From contig NZ_CP084506.1 in NCBI RefSeq assembly GCF_003113495.2, positions 992,001 through 1,056,000 of the forward strand: a stretch of 64,000 nucleotides of DNA. The letters run 5' to 3'. This DNA is from Edwardsiella tarda ATCC 15947 = NBRC 105688. GTDB lineage: Bacteria > Pseudomonadota > Gammaproteobacteria > Enterobacterales > Enterobacteriaceae. The notes beneath the pieces were generated by a model. It saw nothing but the letters and a program-made list of their open reading frames with translations. It was not told the origin of the DNA and did no database searches. Position numbers and translations under genes: made by a program. This document shows, piece after piece, positions 19,360 through 29,000 of this stretch. Each line of letters starts with the position of its first letter. Position 1 is the stretch's first letter.

Positions 19360-20403
19360 TCAGCTTAATGCATCCGTAGTAACCTGGGCGGCGTCAAAAT
19401 CGACCCGCAGTTGGGTGATGGGCAACTGACGCCCGATGATCACCAGACGCGAGCAGGGGATCTCCTCGGTGCGCCAGGGCGAGCCATAGTCGAATCCGAC
19501 TACCCGATGAATGCCTTGTACTACCAGGCGTTGGGGGTGTTCGTTGATGGCCAGAATGCCCTTATAGCGCAGCATGTCATGACCGTATTGTTCCACCCAA
19601 CGCTCCATCGTCTGGCCGATACGCTGAAGATCCATGACGCCGCCTTCAAGCAGATGCGCCTGGATGGCGTCATCGACGGTGATGGCGGAGCTGGGCAGGG
19701 GGCGAAATGGGCGGAGTCGCGGCGGCGCGTCGCCGTGTGGGGTGAGGGTATGCCACCCTTGGGACAGGCTCAGTTCATCGCTGAGGGTGAAGGCGTGCAG
19801 ATCCAGCCACAGCGCCGGCGGGCAGGCGCCGTGCTCGACTTGATAAATCTCGGCACGTGAGTTGATGCGTCGGATGCGGGCCAAGAGCGTTTCGCAATGC
19901 GCCGTGTCTACGGTATCGCATTTAGTCAACAGAATACGATCGGCACAGCCGAGTTGTGCGGCGGCGACGGGGTGTTGATCCAACTGTGTCGCGAGGTGCT
20001 GGGCATCGGCCAGTGCGATCACCGCGTCCAGGCGTAGCGCGTCGCGTAGCGTGGGTTCGACGAAGAAGGTCTGCACGATCGGCGCCGGATCGGCGAGCCC
20101 GGTGCTCTCGATGATGAGATGGTCGAAGGTGAGCGCCCCCTGTTGGCGTCGTTGCAGCAGATCGCGCAGCGCCGCACTGAATTCACCGCGCACGCTACAG
20201 CAGACACAACCGTTACTCAACTCGGTGACGGAGACACTGTCATCGACCTCAAGCAGTGCCCCGTCGAGGTTGGCGGCGCCAAACTCATTCTCGACGATGG
20301 CCAGGCGACGATCCGTTCCGTGGCGTAGGTAGTAATTGAGTAGGGTGGTCTTCCCGGCACCGAGGAAGCCGGTCAGTAGGGTGACGGAAACGGGGGTCTG
20401 CAT
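19360..20403 (-). CDS. yjiA: CobW/COG0523 GTPase YjiA
   Basis: 347 residues from ATG 20403 with aggagg five bases before it. Walker A GFLGAGKTT near 12-20, metal-binding CxCC motif NGCVCC near 65-70, switch II ESTGLADP, guanine motif TKCD, and a C-terminal CobW_C domain. COG0523 proteins are metallochaperone-type GTPases; YjiA binds zinc and other metals. Longer than E. coli YjiA (318). It is the third gene after cstA and ybdD, as yjiA is after btsT-yjiX in E. coli. The operon links it to pyruvate/peptide transporter function, mechanism unknown. Confidence 0.92.
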   Translation of the reverse strand: MQTPVSVTLLTGFLGAGKTTLLNYYLRHGTDRRLAIVENEFGAANLDGALLEVDDSVSVTELSNGCVCCSVRGEFSAALRDLLQRRQQGALTFDHLIIESTGLADPAPIVQTFFVEPTLRDALRLDAVIALADAQHLATQLDQHPVAAAQLGCADRILLTKCDTVDTAHCETLLARIRRINSRAEIYQVEHGACPPALWLDLHAFTLSDELSLSQGWHTLTPHGDAPPRLRPFRPLPSSAITVDDAIQAHLLEGGVMDLQRIGQTMERWVEQYGHDMLRYKGILAINEHPQRLVVQGIHRVVGFDYGSPWRTEEIPCSRLVIIGRQLPITQLRVDFDAAQVTTDALS

Positions 20404-20492
20404 AGTGTCCTCCTGTGTGGCTTGCCCGGCGTGGCCGGGCGTCATGCTGGTGAGCGATGCTGCCGCGTCGATGGCCGTGGCAGCGAGGGGGG

Positions 20493-20690
20493 TTAACAGC
20501 AGCGCGTGCTGCCCTTACCGCCGTAGCGTGCATCCTGACGTTCGCGAAAAAACGCCTCATAACTCATCGGTGTCTGTTCGGGGTGTGTCAGGCGCATATG
20601 TTGCACGTAGTTGTCGTAATCGGGGACGCCGACCATCAGCTTGGCGGCTTGTCCCAGATATTTCCCGGCCTTGGCGAGCGTATCGAACAT
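20493..20690 (-). CDS. ybdD: YbdD/YjiX small protein
   Basis: 65 residues, [13 protein letters not shown] through [10 protein letters not shown], nearly identical in layout to E. coli YbdD (DUF466). Ribosome site ggagga before ATG 20690. It always follows the CstA/BtsT transporter; the Cys pair at the end and the following COG0523 GTPase hint at metal binding, but the role is not settled. Confidence 0.95.
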   Translation of the reverse strand: MFDTLAKAGKYLGQAAKLMVGVPDYDNYVQHMRLTHPEQTPMSYEAFFRERQDARYGGKGSTRCC

Positions 20691-20735
20691 GGTTCCTCCG
20701 TGCTCCCCCGACGCTTTAGCGCCGGGGGATAGGGG

Positions 20736-22850
20736 TTAAGCTTGGCGGCGATGGCCCGGCGAGAGAGGCGCATCCGCCTGCGCTTGCGTGGGCAACGGTT
20801 GATAGGGCACCTCATGGGCGCTGGCGTGTGGGTTGCGTAGCGCCGCCAGTGCACACTTCAGGGAGAAGAGCCCCAATACCACGACCACCAGCATGAAGAA
20901 CAGGGTTAGCCCGGCATCCAGACGATTGTTGAATACCAATTGCGCCAGTTGTGTCTGGGTGTACTGTGCCGGGATGTTGCCGCTGTCGATCATCGCTTGG
21001 AACTTGTTGGCCACGGCCAGGAAACCGACGCGCGCATCACTGCTGAAAGTTTTCTCCCAACCGGCGCTCATGGTGCAGACCAGCAGCCAGGCGGTCGGCA
21101 ACAGGGCGACCCAAGCATAGGCTTGGCGCTTCATGCGGAATAGCACGACGGCACACAGCATCAGCGCCATGGCGGCCAGCATTTGATTCGCGATGCCGAA
21201 CAGGGGCCACAGGGTATTGATGCCGCCGAGTGGATCGACGACGCCTTGGTGCAAGAAGTACCCCCAGGCCAACACACACAGCGCGGTGGCCAACAGATTG
21301 GCCGGCAACGAGTCGGTCCTCTTCATCGATGGCGAGATCACCCCCAGCAGATCTTGCAGCATGAAGCGTGCCGCTCGGGTACCGGCATCGACTGCCGTCA
21401 GAATAAACAACGCCTCGAACAGAATGGCGAAGTGATACCAGAACGACACATTCATCAGCCCGCCCAGCGCGCCATGCAGGATATAGGCCATGCCGACCGC
21501 CAGGGTCGGCGCCCCACCGGCGCGTGAGATGATGCTCTGCTCCCCCACCTCCTCGGCGATGGCGTGTAGGGCATCGGGGGTGATGTGGAAGCCCCAGCCG
21601 CTGACGACCTGCGCGGCGGAGGCCACCACATCGACGCTCCCGGCGGGTGCCAGCAGGGCCAGCGGGCTATTCATGGCGAAGTAGACCCCCGGATCGATGA
21701 CGCAGGCCGCAACCAGTGCCATGATGGCGACGAAGGATTCCATTAACATGCCACCGTAGCCGATGAAGCAGGCTTGGTTCTCGTTGGCCAGCATCTTCGG
21801 GGTGGTGCCGGAGGCGATGAGTGCGTGGAAACCGGAGACCGCGCCGCAGGCGATGGTGATAAACAAGAAGGGGAACAGATCGCCCGCCCAGACCGGCCCA
21901 CTGCCGTCGATGAAGCGGGTCAGCGCCGGCATCTGTAGCGTCGGGCGCATGATCAGGATGCCGATGGCCAGTCCGACGATGGTGCCGATCTTGAGGAAGG
22001 TGGAGAGGTAGTCGCGTGGCGCCAGCAGTAGCCATACCGGTAACACCGAGGCGACAAAGCCGTAGCCTACCAGCAGCCAGGTGAGCTGAACGCCGGTAAA
22101 GTCAAAGTAGGGCGCCCAGGTCGGACTTTCCGCCACCCATCCGCCGGAGATAATGGCGAAGATCAGACACAGTAGGCCGATGATCGACACCTCACCGATG
22201 CGCCCTGGGCGCAGGTAGCGAGTATAAATCCCCATGAACAGCGCCAGTGGAATGGTAAAGGCGACGGTATAGGTTCCCCAGGGGCTGTGTGTCAGCGCCT
22301 TGACCACGATCATCGCCAGCACCGCCAGGATGATCACCATGATCATGAAGGTAGCGACCAGGGCAATCACCCCGGCGGTGTTACCCATCTCCGTTTTAAC
22401 CAGCTCACCCAGTGAGCGGCCATCGCGTCGCGTGGAGACGAACAACACCATGAAATCCTGTACCGCCCCGGCTAACACCACACCGGCCAGCAACCACAGC
22501 ATACCGGGGAGGTAGCCCATCTGCGCCGCGAGCACGGGGCCGACCAAGGGACCGGCGCCCGCGATAGCCGCGAAGTGATGGCCGAAGAGCACCTTCTTAT
22601 CCGTCGGCACGTAATCCAGGCCGTCATTATGACGCACCGCCGGGGTCATGCGTGTGGCATCGACGCCCAATACCCGTCGAGCGATATACAGCCCATAGTA
22701 GCGGTAGGCGATCAGATAGACACAAACCGCCGCGATGACGATCCACAGCGCGTTGATCTGTTCTCCACGATGGAGGGCGATATAGGCGAGAGAGGCGGCG
22801 CCGAGTAGCGCCAGTACGATCCAGATGAGGTATTTGCCGATCTTATCCAT
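20736..22850 (-). CDS. cstA: Peptide/pyruvate transporter CstA
   Basis: 704 residues, about 16-18 TM helices. The N-terminus (GKYLIWIVLALLG, RGEQINALWIV) and the blocks GHHFAAIAGAGPLVGPV and GGAPTLAVGMAYILHG follow E. coli CstA (701 aa) more closely than BtsT. CstA is a carbon-starvation-induced inner-membrane transporter for pyruvate and peptides. First gene of cstA-ybdD-yjiA; aaagga upstream of ATG. In E. coli it is cAMP-CRP controlled; the upstream region here has a palindrome agtgatcact (22982-22991) as a candidate only. Confidence 0.96.
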   Translation of the reverse strand: MDKIGKYLIWIVLALLGAASLAYIALHRGEQINALWIVIAAVCVYLIAYRYYGLYIARRVLGVDATRMTPAVRHNDGLDYVPTDKKVLFGHHFAAIAGAGPLVGPVLAAQMGYLPGMLWLLAGVVLAGAVQDFMVLFVSTRRDGRSLGELVKTEMGNTAGVIALVATFMIMVIILAVLAMIVVKALTHSPWGTYTVAFTIPLALFMGIYTRYLRPGRIGEVSIIGLLCLIFAIISGGWVAESPTWAPYFDFTGVQLTWLLVGYGFVASVLPVWLLLAPRDYLSTFLKIGTIVGLAIGILIMRPTLQMPALTRFIDGSGPVWAGDLFPFLFITIACGAVSGFHALIASGTTPKMLANENQACFIGYGGMLMESFVAIMALVAACVIDPGVYFAMNSPLALLAPAGSVDVVASAAQVVSGWGFHITPDALHAIAEEVGEQSIISRAGGAPTLAVGMAYILHGALGGLMNVSFWYHFAILFEALFILTAVDAGTRAARFMLQDLLGVISPSMKRTDSLPANLLATALCVLAWGYFLHQGVVDPLGGINTLWPLFGIANQMLAAMALMLCAVVLFRMKRQAYAWVALLPTAWLLVCTMSAGWEKTFSSDARVGFLAVANKFQAMIDSGNIPAQYTQTQLAQLVFNNRLDAGLTLFFMLVVVVLGLFSLKCALAALRNPHASAHEVPYQPLPTQAQADAPLSPGHRRQA

Positions 22851-23176
22851 AACATTCCTTTAGCCTTTATTTTTTATGCATAGATCAATGAGGTTGCAAA
22901 TAGTTAACGCCGCATAGTGGAGCATAGTGGATCGCGCCAGCGACATGGTTACATTTTGCAATATTGCTGTGGGATTGCAGGAGTGATCACTGATCATCTC
23001 TGCATTGATGTAACGCGAGGGCTTGTTACGTGATAGGGCGGGGAAGAAGGCATGAGAAGGCTAGGGGTATGCGCGAGCCGTCTTGGGGATGAGCCCGTGT
23101 CGAGTAAGGAAGGGAGGAGAGAGTACGAGGAGAGAACATGCGAAGGCCGAGCATCATCGGCCTCCGAAGCGGTCGA
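22851..23176 (-). promoter_or_regulatory. cstA upstream region
   Basis: Holds a 10-bp direct repeat gcatagtgga in two adjacent copies (22912-22931) and a palindrome agtgatcact (22982-22991). No credible gene. Regulatory role inferred only from position. Confidence 0.35.
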
Positions 23177-23368
23177 TCAGGCGTGAGTTAATTCTCGCGG
23201 GCTTTCGTAGCCGTGCGCCTGAGCATCATGGATACACTCGGCGCGTTGGCGGAAGGTCTTTTCCGAGCAACAGATGATATAGCCGGTGTTCTCGACTTTA
23301 CACCAGCGCCATTGACCATTGGTGGTGTTATAGAATTTCCAATAGGTTTCGTCTTGAGATTGATTCAT
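23177..23368 (-). CDS. Small hypothetical protein, W-rich (63 aa)
   Basis: MNQSQDETYWKFYNTTNGQWRWCKVENTG, then SEKTFRQRAECIHDAQAHGYE. The WKFY..NGQWRW strand pair followed by a helix with KTF..R.ECI.DA is reminiscent of the small YegP-type (DUF1508) fold, but similarity is not enough to claim it. Possible ribosome site cagg ten bases upstream. Probably a real gene because of its coherent pattern. Confidence 0.6.
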   Translation of the reverse strand: MNQSQDETYWKFYNTTNGQWRWCKVENTGYIICCSEKTFRQRAECIHDAQAHGYESPRELTHA

Positions 23369-23847
23369 TTTTTATAACCTGAAGGTCGACATGCGCATGA
23401 CTTTGCCGGTCAGGCGCGATGGTTAACTGCGTTGAGATAATCGTGGGCGGCGTGAAGCGGTTTTGCCTGCCGGCAAGGAACCCATCGGAATGATGATGGA
23501 TACGCCGCGTTTGCGCAACGCGCAATGGCCTGCAATATGTAACAATCTTCACAGCCGAATAGCGGCAGAGGCCGCCCTACGGTGCATGATGCGCGCGATG
23601 GCGCGTCAGCGTTAGTTATTTTACTCTGCAGAGTGGGGGGGAACAATGTGCCATTGTTAACAGTTTATAAAAAATAACCCTTTTTATTGTGGGTGATAAC
23701 GCGCGATTATGGTATCGCGCATGCATGGTCACGCCGATTGCGCAAACGGAGAGGCAGCATACAGGCATGCTAGGGATGTTCTCGCTGCGGGCAATGTTCT
23801 ACCATTACGTTACTCCAATCTATTTGACCTGATCCTATGGAATTATC
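23369..23847. other. Gene-free stretch before mltB
   Basis: No supported gene. AT-rich around 23650-23700, which may hold a promoter for mltB or the small gene on the other strand. Confidence 0.4.
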
Positions 23848-24936
23848 ATGCGTCAATTAATCGTACTTATCCCCCTGATCACTCTGCTCAGTGCCTGTAG
23901 CAATCATCCTGCGAAAAACGCCACCCCAGAGACGGCGGCGGAGGCCTTGAGCCGTAGTCAGAGCGGTGGCTTTGTGTTGCAGCCGGAACATAACGACTAC
24001 CAGCCTAATGGTGACTTTGCCCGCGATCCCGCCGCCGCTCAGTTTATCGATGAGATGGTGCAGCAATATGGCTTCGATCGTCAGCAACTCGCCACGGTGC
24101 TCTCGCAGACCCAACGCTTGGACTACGTGCTGCGTTTGATGGATCGTCAGGCCCCGACGGGCCGGCCAGCCGCTGGCCCCAATGGCGCCTGGCTACGCTA
24201 CCGCGCCAAGTTTATCACCCCGGATAACATCCAGAATGGGGTACAGTTTTATAATCAGTACTATGCCGAGTTACTGCGCGCGCAGCAGATCTACGGTGTG
24301 CCCCCCGAGATCATCGTCGGTATCATCGGGGTGGAGACCCGTTGGGGGCGAGTGATGGGTAAGACGCGGACCATCGATGCGCTGGCGACCTTGGCCTTCG
24401 CCTATCCACGGCGTGCCGACTATTTTCGTGGCGAGCTACAAACCTACCTACTGATGGCGCGGGAAGAGGGGAAAGATCCGTTGACGTTGCGCGGTTCGTT
24501 CGCTGGGGCCATGGGATATGGCCAGTTTATGCCGTCGGCCTTCCAAGCCTATGCCGTCGACTTTAACGGCGATGGACATGTCGATCTGTGGAACCCGGTG
24601 GACGCCATCGGCAGCGTGGCCAGTTACTTTAAGGGGCATGGCTGGACGCCGAATGGCGTCGTGGCGGTGCCGGCAAAGGGGCAGGCGCCGGGATTGGATC
24701 ATGGCTTCAAGACGCGCTATACGCTGAGCGATCTGGCACAGGCGGGTTTGACGCCTCAGGGATCGCTGGGGGATTATCGCCAGGCTAGCCTGTTGCGTCT
24801 CGATGTCGGGGATGGCTATCAATATTGGTATGGCTTGCCCAACTTCTACACCATCACCCGTTATAACCACAGTACCCACTATGCCATGGCCGTCTGGCAG
24901 TTGGGTGAAGCGGTGGCCCGTTCGGCGGGACATTGA
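23848..24936 (+). CDS. mltB: Membrane-bound lytic murein transglycosylase B
   Basis: 362 residues. Lipobox LLSAC with acylated Cys17. The SLT-type domain has catalytic Glu163 in GVETRWGRVMG (E162 in E. coli MltB), then GAMGYGQFMPSAF and FNGDGHVDLWN (an EF-hand-like calcium site). It cleaves peptidoglycan glycan strands from the outer-membrane inner leaflet, making 1,6-anhydromuropeptides. Single gene with terminator. Confidence 0.97.
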   Translation: MRQLIVLIPLITLLSACSNHPAKNATPETAAEALSRSQSGGFVLQPEHNDYQPNGDFARDPAAAQFIDEMVQQYGFDRQQLATVLSQTQRLDYVLRLMDRQAPTGRPAAGPNGAWLRYRAKFITPDNIQNGVQFYNQYYAELLRAQQIYGVPPEIIVGIIGVETRWGRVMGKTRTIDALATLAFAYPRRADYFRGELQTYLLMAREEGKDPLTLRGSFAGAMGYGQFMPSAFQAYAVDFNGDGHVDLWNPVDAIGSVASYFKGHGWTPNGVVAVPAKGQAPGLDHGFKTRYTLSDLAQAGLTPQGSLGDYRQASLLRLDVGDGYQYWYGLPNFYTITRYNHSTHYAMAVWQLGEAVARSAGH

Positions 24937-24956
24937 TCGGCCCTCTGCTCGTATCG

Positions 24957-24998
24957 CTCCCGCCGCTCAGCATCCGCGCTGGCGGGAGTCCCCCTTTC
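24957..24998 (+). terminator. mltB terminator
   Basis: 8-bp stem ctcccgcc/ggcgggag (24957-24964, 24981-24988) with a GC-rich loop, then tccccctttctt. Confidence 0.65.
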
Positions 24999-25059
24999 TT
25001 GCCCTCCCTGAACATCATTGCGCGATATCGGCTTGCCAAGTACCGCTTATTTTAGTATT

Positions 25060-25073
25060 TTCTTAATTAAGAA
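25060..25073. promoter_or_regulatory. Candidate YgaV operator
   Basis: Perfect 14-bp AT-only-centred palindrome ttcttaattaagaa, immediately upstream of tatcta (25075-25080, a plausible -10) and 22 bp before the ygaV start. Placement in the promoter spacer fits repression by an ArsR-family dimer encoded just downstream. Confidence 0.6.
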
Positions 25074-25095
25074 TTATCTAAACTATGGGGCGACG

Positions 25096-25404
25096 ATGAG
25101 CGAGACGAGTGAGTTGCAACAGCTACAGGCTAGTGCCAGTCAGGCGGCGGCCTTACTGAAGGCGATGGGGCATCCGCAACGTTTGTTGATCCTGTGCATC
25201 CTGTTGGGGCAGCCCCGCACCGGTGCCGGCGACTTGGCGCGTGCGGTCGGACTGACTCCCTCGGCGACGTCCCAGCATCTGGCACGCATGCGAGCCGAGG
25301 GGCTGATCGACTCCGTCCGTGAAGGTACCCATGTGCGTTACATGATCCAGAATCCAGTCGTCGCGCAACTGATCGCCACGCTGAAAACACACTATTGCCC
25401 ATAA
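25096..25404 (+). CDS. ygaV: ArsR-family regulator YgaV (BigR-like)
   Basis: 102 residues from ATG 25096. Winged HTH with AVGLTPSATSQHLARMRAEGL. Cys34 in LILCILL and Cys101 at the extreme C-terminus match the two-Cys thiol switch of BigR/YgaV-type sensors, which respond to sulfide/persulfide rather than metals. The arsenic/zinc ligand motifs of ArsR/SmtB are absent. Twelve bp upstream of the rhodanese gene, as in E. coli ygaVP. Probably autorepresses from the palindrome at 25060. Confidence 0.9.
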   Translation: MSETSELQQLQASASQAAALLKAMGHPQRLLILCILLGQPRTGAGDLARAVGLTPSATSQHLARMRAEGLIDSVREGTHVRYMIQNPVVAQLIATLKTHYCP

Positions 25405-25416
25405 CGGGAGGTTGTC

Positions 25417-25950
25417 ATGCAAGTCAATGTGCTTAACGCACGTCAGGCCAGTGAAATGGTGGCTCAGGGCGCGCAACTGATCGATATTCGTGACGCGCAG
25501 GAGTATGCGCGTGAACATGTCGCCGCGGCGACGTTGGTGCCGTTGACCCAGTGGCAACAAGGCAGCGCCTTACCCGCATTAAAACCGGAGACGGCGGTGA
25601 TCTTCATGTGTCAATCCGGGATGCGTTCGGATAGCCATGCGGCGCTGTTGGCGTCACGTGTCGCCCCGGCACCAGCCTATGTGTTGCAGGGGGGGCTGAA
25701 TGGCTGGAAACAGGCCGGTCTGCCGACGATCGAGGATCGGCGTCAACCGTTACCGCTGATGCGTCAGGTGCAGATCGCCGCCGGCTCATTGGTGTTATTG
25801 GGGGTGATTCTGGGATATGGCGTGTCGACGGGCTTTTTCCTGCTCTCCGCTTTTGTCGGCGCGGGACTGTTGTTTGCCGGTGTGAGTGGTTTTTGCGGTA
25901 TGGCGCGTCTGTTGATGAAGATGCCGTGGAATCGTGGCCTGAGCCGCTAA
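25417..25950 (+). CDS. ygaP: Membrane-anchored rhodanese YgaP
   Basis: 177 residues. N-terminal rhodanese domain (LIDIRDAQEY; active loop CQSGMR with Cys65) and a C-terminal pair of TM helices (QIAAGSLVLLGVILGYGV; FFLLSAFVGAGLLFAGV) ending GMARLLMKMPWN, as in E. coli YgaP. It accepts sulfane sulfur on Cys65; the TM part is thought to deliver or export thiocyanate/sulfur species. gggagg precedes the ATG. Confidence 0.96.
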   Translation: MQVNVLNARQASEMVAQGAQLIDIRDAQEYAREHVAAATLVPLTQWQQGSALPALKPETAVIFMCQSGMRSDSHAALLASRVAPAPAYVLQGGLNGWKQAGLPTIEDRRQPLPLMRQVQIAAGSLVLLGVILGYGVSTGFFLLSAFVGAGLLFAGVSGFCGMARLLMKMPWNRGLSR

Positions 25951-25966
25951 TCGCAACGTATCTAAT

Positions 25967-25993
25967 CGCCGCCCGGCGAGCGCACGGGCGGCG
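25967..25993. terminator. Hairpin between convergent ygaP and nifJ
   Basis: 8-bp stem cgccgccc/gggcggcg (25967-25974, 25986-25993), loop of 11, no T-run. Confidence 0.5.
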
Positions 25994-26006
25994 GTAAGGG
26001 TACTGC

Positions 26007-29000
26007 TTAGTGGGTATCCGGGAAGGCGCTCTCGTCACGTTGCGCCATCGCCTCATACTCTGCCCAGCGTAGATCGACCACCCGTTGAGCGCTGGCCATC
26101 ATGCGTTGCGCCTCTTGCGGGTGCGCGCTCATCAATGACTGGTAGCGGGTCTCATGTTGCCGGTACTCCAGCAACGGCAGGGATGGCCGTAGGCTATCGA
26201 GGATGAATGGATTGACGTGCCGTTCGCGTAATACCGGGTTGTAACGCATCAATGGCCAATGGCCGGCATAAACCGCGCGCTTCTGCTGTAACAGCCCTTG
26301 ACGCATGTCGATGCCGTGGGCGATGCAGTGGCTGTAGGCGATGATCAGCGAAGGGCCCGGATAGGCCTCCGCCTCGCGTAGCACCTCCAGTGTTTGCTGC
26401 GGATTGGCGCCGAAGGCGATGCGTGCCACATATACGTCGCCGTAGGCGATGGCCTGCATGGCAATGTCCTTCTTCGCCATGGTCTTACCGCTCGCGGCAA
26501 ACTTCGCCACCGCACCCAGAGGGGTCGATTTAGACATCTGCCCCCCGGTGTTGGAGTAGACCTCTGTATCCATCACCAACACATTGACATCACGCCCGGA
26601 GGCCAACACGTGATCCAGACCAGAGGATCCGATGTCATAGGCCCAGCCATCGCCACCGACGATCCACACCGAACGGCGCACCAGGTGATCCAACAGGCTC
26701 AGCAGGTTATCGACCTGCGCACTGCGCAGCACACTCAGTCGCTCCCGTACCTGTTGTAGGCGGGCGCGTTGGGCGCGGATTTGGCTCTCGCGTTGTTGCG
26801 GGGCCTGTAGGATCTCGCTGACCAGCGCCTCCCCGATCTGTGGGGCCAGCGCCTGGAGTTGCGTCTGCGCCATCGCACGGTGTTGATCGGCGGCCAGGCG
26901 GAAGCCCAGACCGAATTCGGCGTTATCTTCGAACAGCGAGTTGGACCAGGCGGGGCCGCGCCCTTCCGCGTTATGGCTCCAGGGCGTGGTCGGCAGATTG
27001 CCACCGTAGATGGAGGAGCAACCGGTGGCGTTGGCCACCATCATACGATCCCCGAACAGTTGGCTGAGGGCTTTCAAATACGGCGTTTCGCCGCAGCCGC
27101 TACAGGCGCCGGAAAACTCAAACAGCGGCTCGAGGAACTGCACGCCGCGTACGTTGGAGAAATCCACTCGCGCCCGATCGGGCCAAGGGAGTTGTTCGAA
27201 CCAGTCGAGCGCCCGTTTTTCTGCGTTGAGATGAGGCAACTTCTCCTGCATGCTGATGGCCCGTTGGGGCTCCGTTTGACCCGGCTCGCTGTGGCGTACC
27301 GGGCAGGCTTCGACGCACAAGCCGCAGCCGGTGCAATCCTCGGGATAGACCTGGAGGGTGTAGCGTGTTTCGGGGAAGCCACGCGCACTGATCGGGGCAG
27401 AGCGGAAGTCATCCGGTGCGCCAGTGAGCCGATCTTGATGATAAAACTTGGCGCGAATGGCCGCGTGCGGGCAGACAAAGGCGCAGTTACCGCATTGAAT
27501 ACACAGTTCGGGGCGCCAGATGGGGATCTCCAGCGCGATGTTGCGCTTCTCGAAGCGGGTGGTGCCGGTGGGGTAGGTGCCATCGGCGGGGATCAGCGAG
27601 ACCGGGATACGCTCGCCGCGATCGAGTAACATCGCTGCGGTCACCTCACGCACGAAGCGGGGGGCGCTCGCGGGCAGTTGCCAGCCCTGCTCCTCGGCCT
27701 GGGTATCGCGGGGCGGTGGCGTGACGGCGTGTAGATTTTCCAGGGTCTTATCCACCGCCAGGAAGTTTTTGCGCACCACCTCCTCGCCCTTTTTACTGTA
27801 GGTCTTGCGGATGCTGCTCTTGATCAGCTCGATAGCCTGCTCTTTCGCCATCACCCCCGAGAGCGCGAAGAAACAGGTCTGCATAATGGTGTTGATGCGG
27901 CTGCCCATCCCGACGGCCTGAGCCACAGACGCCGCATCGATGACGTAAAATGCCAGCGACTTGGCGCGGATCTGGCGCTGCAGCGCGGCGGGCAGATGCC
28001 CCCATACCTCCTCGGCCGGATAGGGACTGTTGAGCAGGAAGGTGGCGCCGGGCAGCGCATGCTCCAGCATCTCCACGGTGTGGACAAAGTTAAACTGATG
28101 GCAACCGATAAAGTTGGCGCTACCGATCAGATAGGGGGAGTCGATGGGGCGCGGGCCGAAGCGCAGATGCGAGGTGGTTCGTGAGCCGGATTTACGCGAG
28201 TCATAGACGAAGTAGCCCTGGGCGTAGTAATCGGGTTGACCACCAATGATCTTGATGCTGTTCTTGTTCGCCCCGACGGTACCGTCGGCGCCGAGGCCGA
28301 AGAACAGCGCCCGGATCTGATCGTCCGGTTCCGGTTTCCAATCGGCGTCCCAGGGCAGGCTCAGCCCGGCGACGTCGTCGTGGATACCGATGGTAAAGAA
28401 GGGACGGGCCGTGGCGGCCTGTTGCTGTTCGAACACGGCCCGCGCCATCGCCGGGGTGAACTCCTTGCTCGACAGGCCATAGCGCCCGCCGCTTAGGCGT
28501 GGCAAGGCGCGGCGTAGGCCATGTTGCACACCATAGACCAGGGTGGCCAACACGTCTTGATACAGTGGCTCGCCTTGGGCGCCCGGTTCCTTGGTACGGT
28601 CGAGCACCGTTAATACCTCGCAGCTGGCGGGCAGCGCCTGAAGGAGGGCCTCACTGGGGAAGGGGCGATAGAGATGCACCGTCAGTACCCCGTAGTGCTC
28701 ACCGTCGCGGTTGAGTAGGGCCGCGGTTTGACGCAGGGTGGCGGAGGCGGAGCCCATCACCACCACCACATGGCGGGCATCGGCCGGGCCGTCGTAATCC
28801 ACCAGGTGATAGTGGCGCCCGGTCAGTTCACCGAAACGCGCCATCTGGCGCTCGACGATGCCAGGTACCCGCTGATAGTAGAGGTTGACGCTCTCGCGTC
28901 CCTGAAAGTAGGTGTCCGGGTTCTGGGCGGTGCCGCGCATCATCGGTTGATCGGGGTTTAACGCCCGGGCACGGTGGGCGAGGACCTGATCGTCGTCGAT

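Noticed and set aside
20736..22850. Transporter as btsT (yjiY) because of the yjiA neighbour
   Set aside because: N-terminus and length follow CstA, and the small gene matches YbdD; yjiA presence alone does not decide.
22982..22996. CRP site upstream of cstA
   Set aside because: Palindrome agtgatcact lacks the correct TGTGA-N6-TCACA spacing; kept only as a possible regulatory element.
26859..27629. 256-codon + strand frame
   Set aside because: Lies inside nifJ on the opposite strand; no motif, typical shadow frame.
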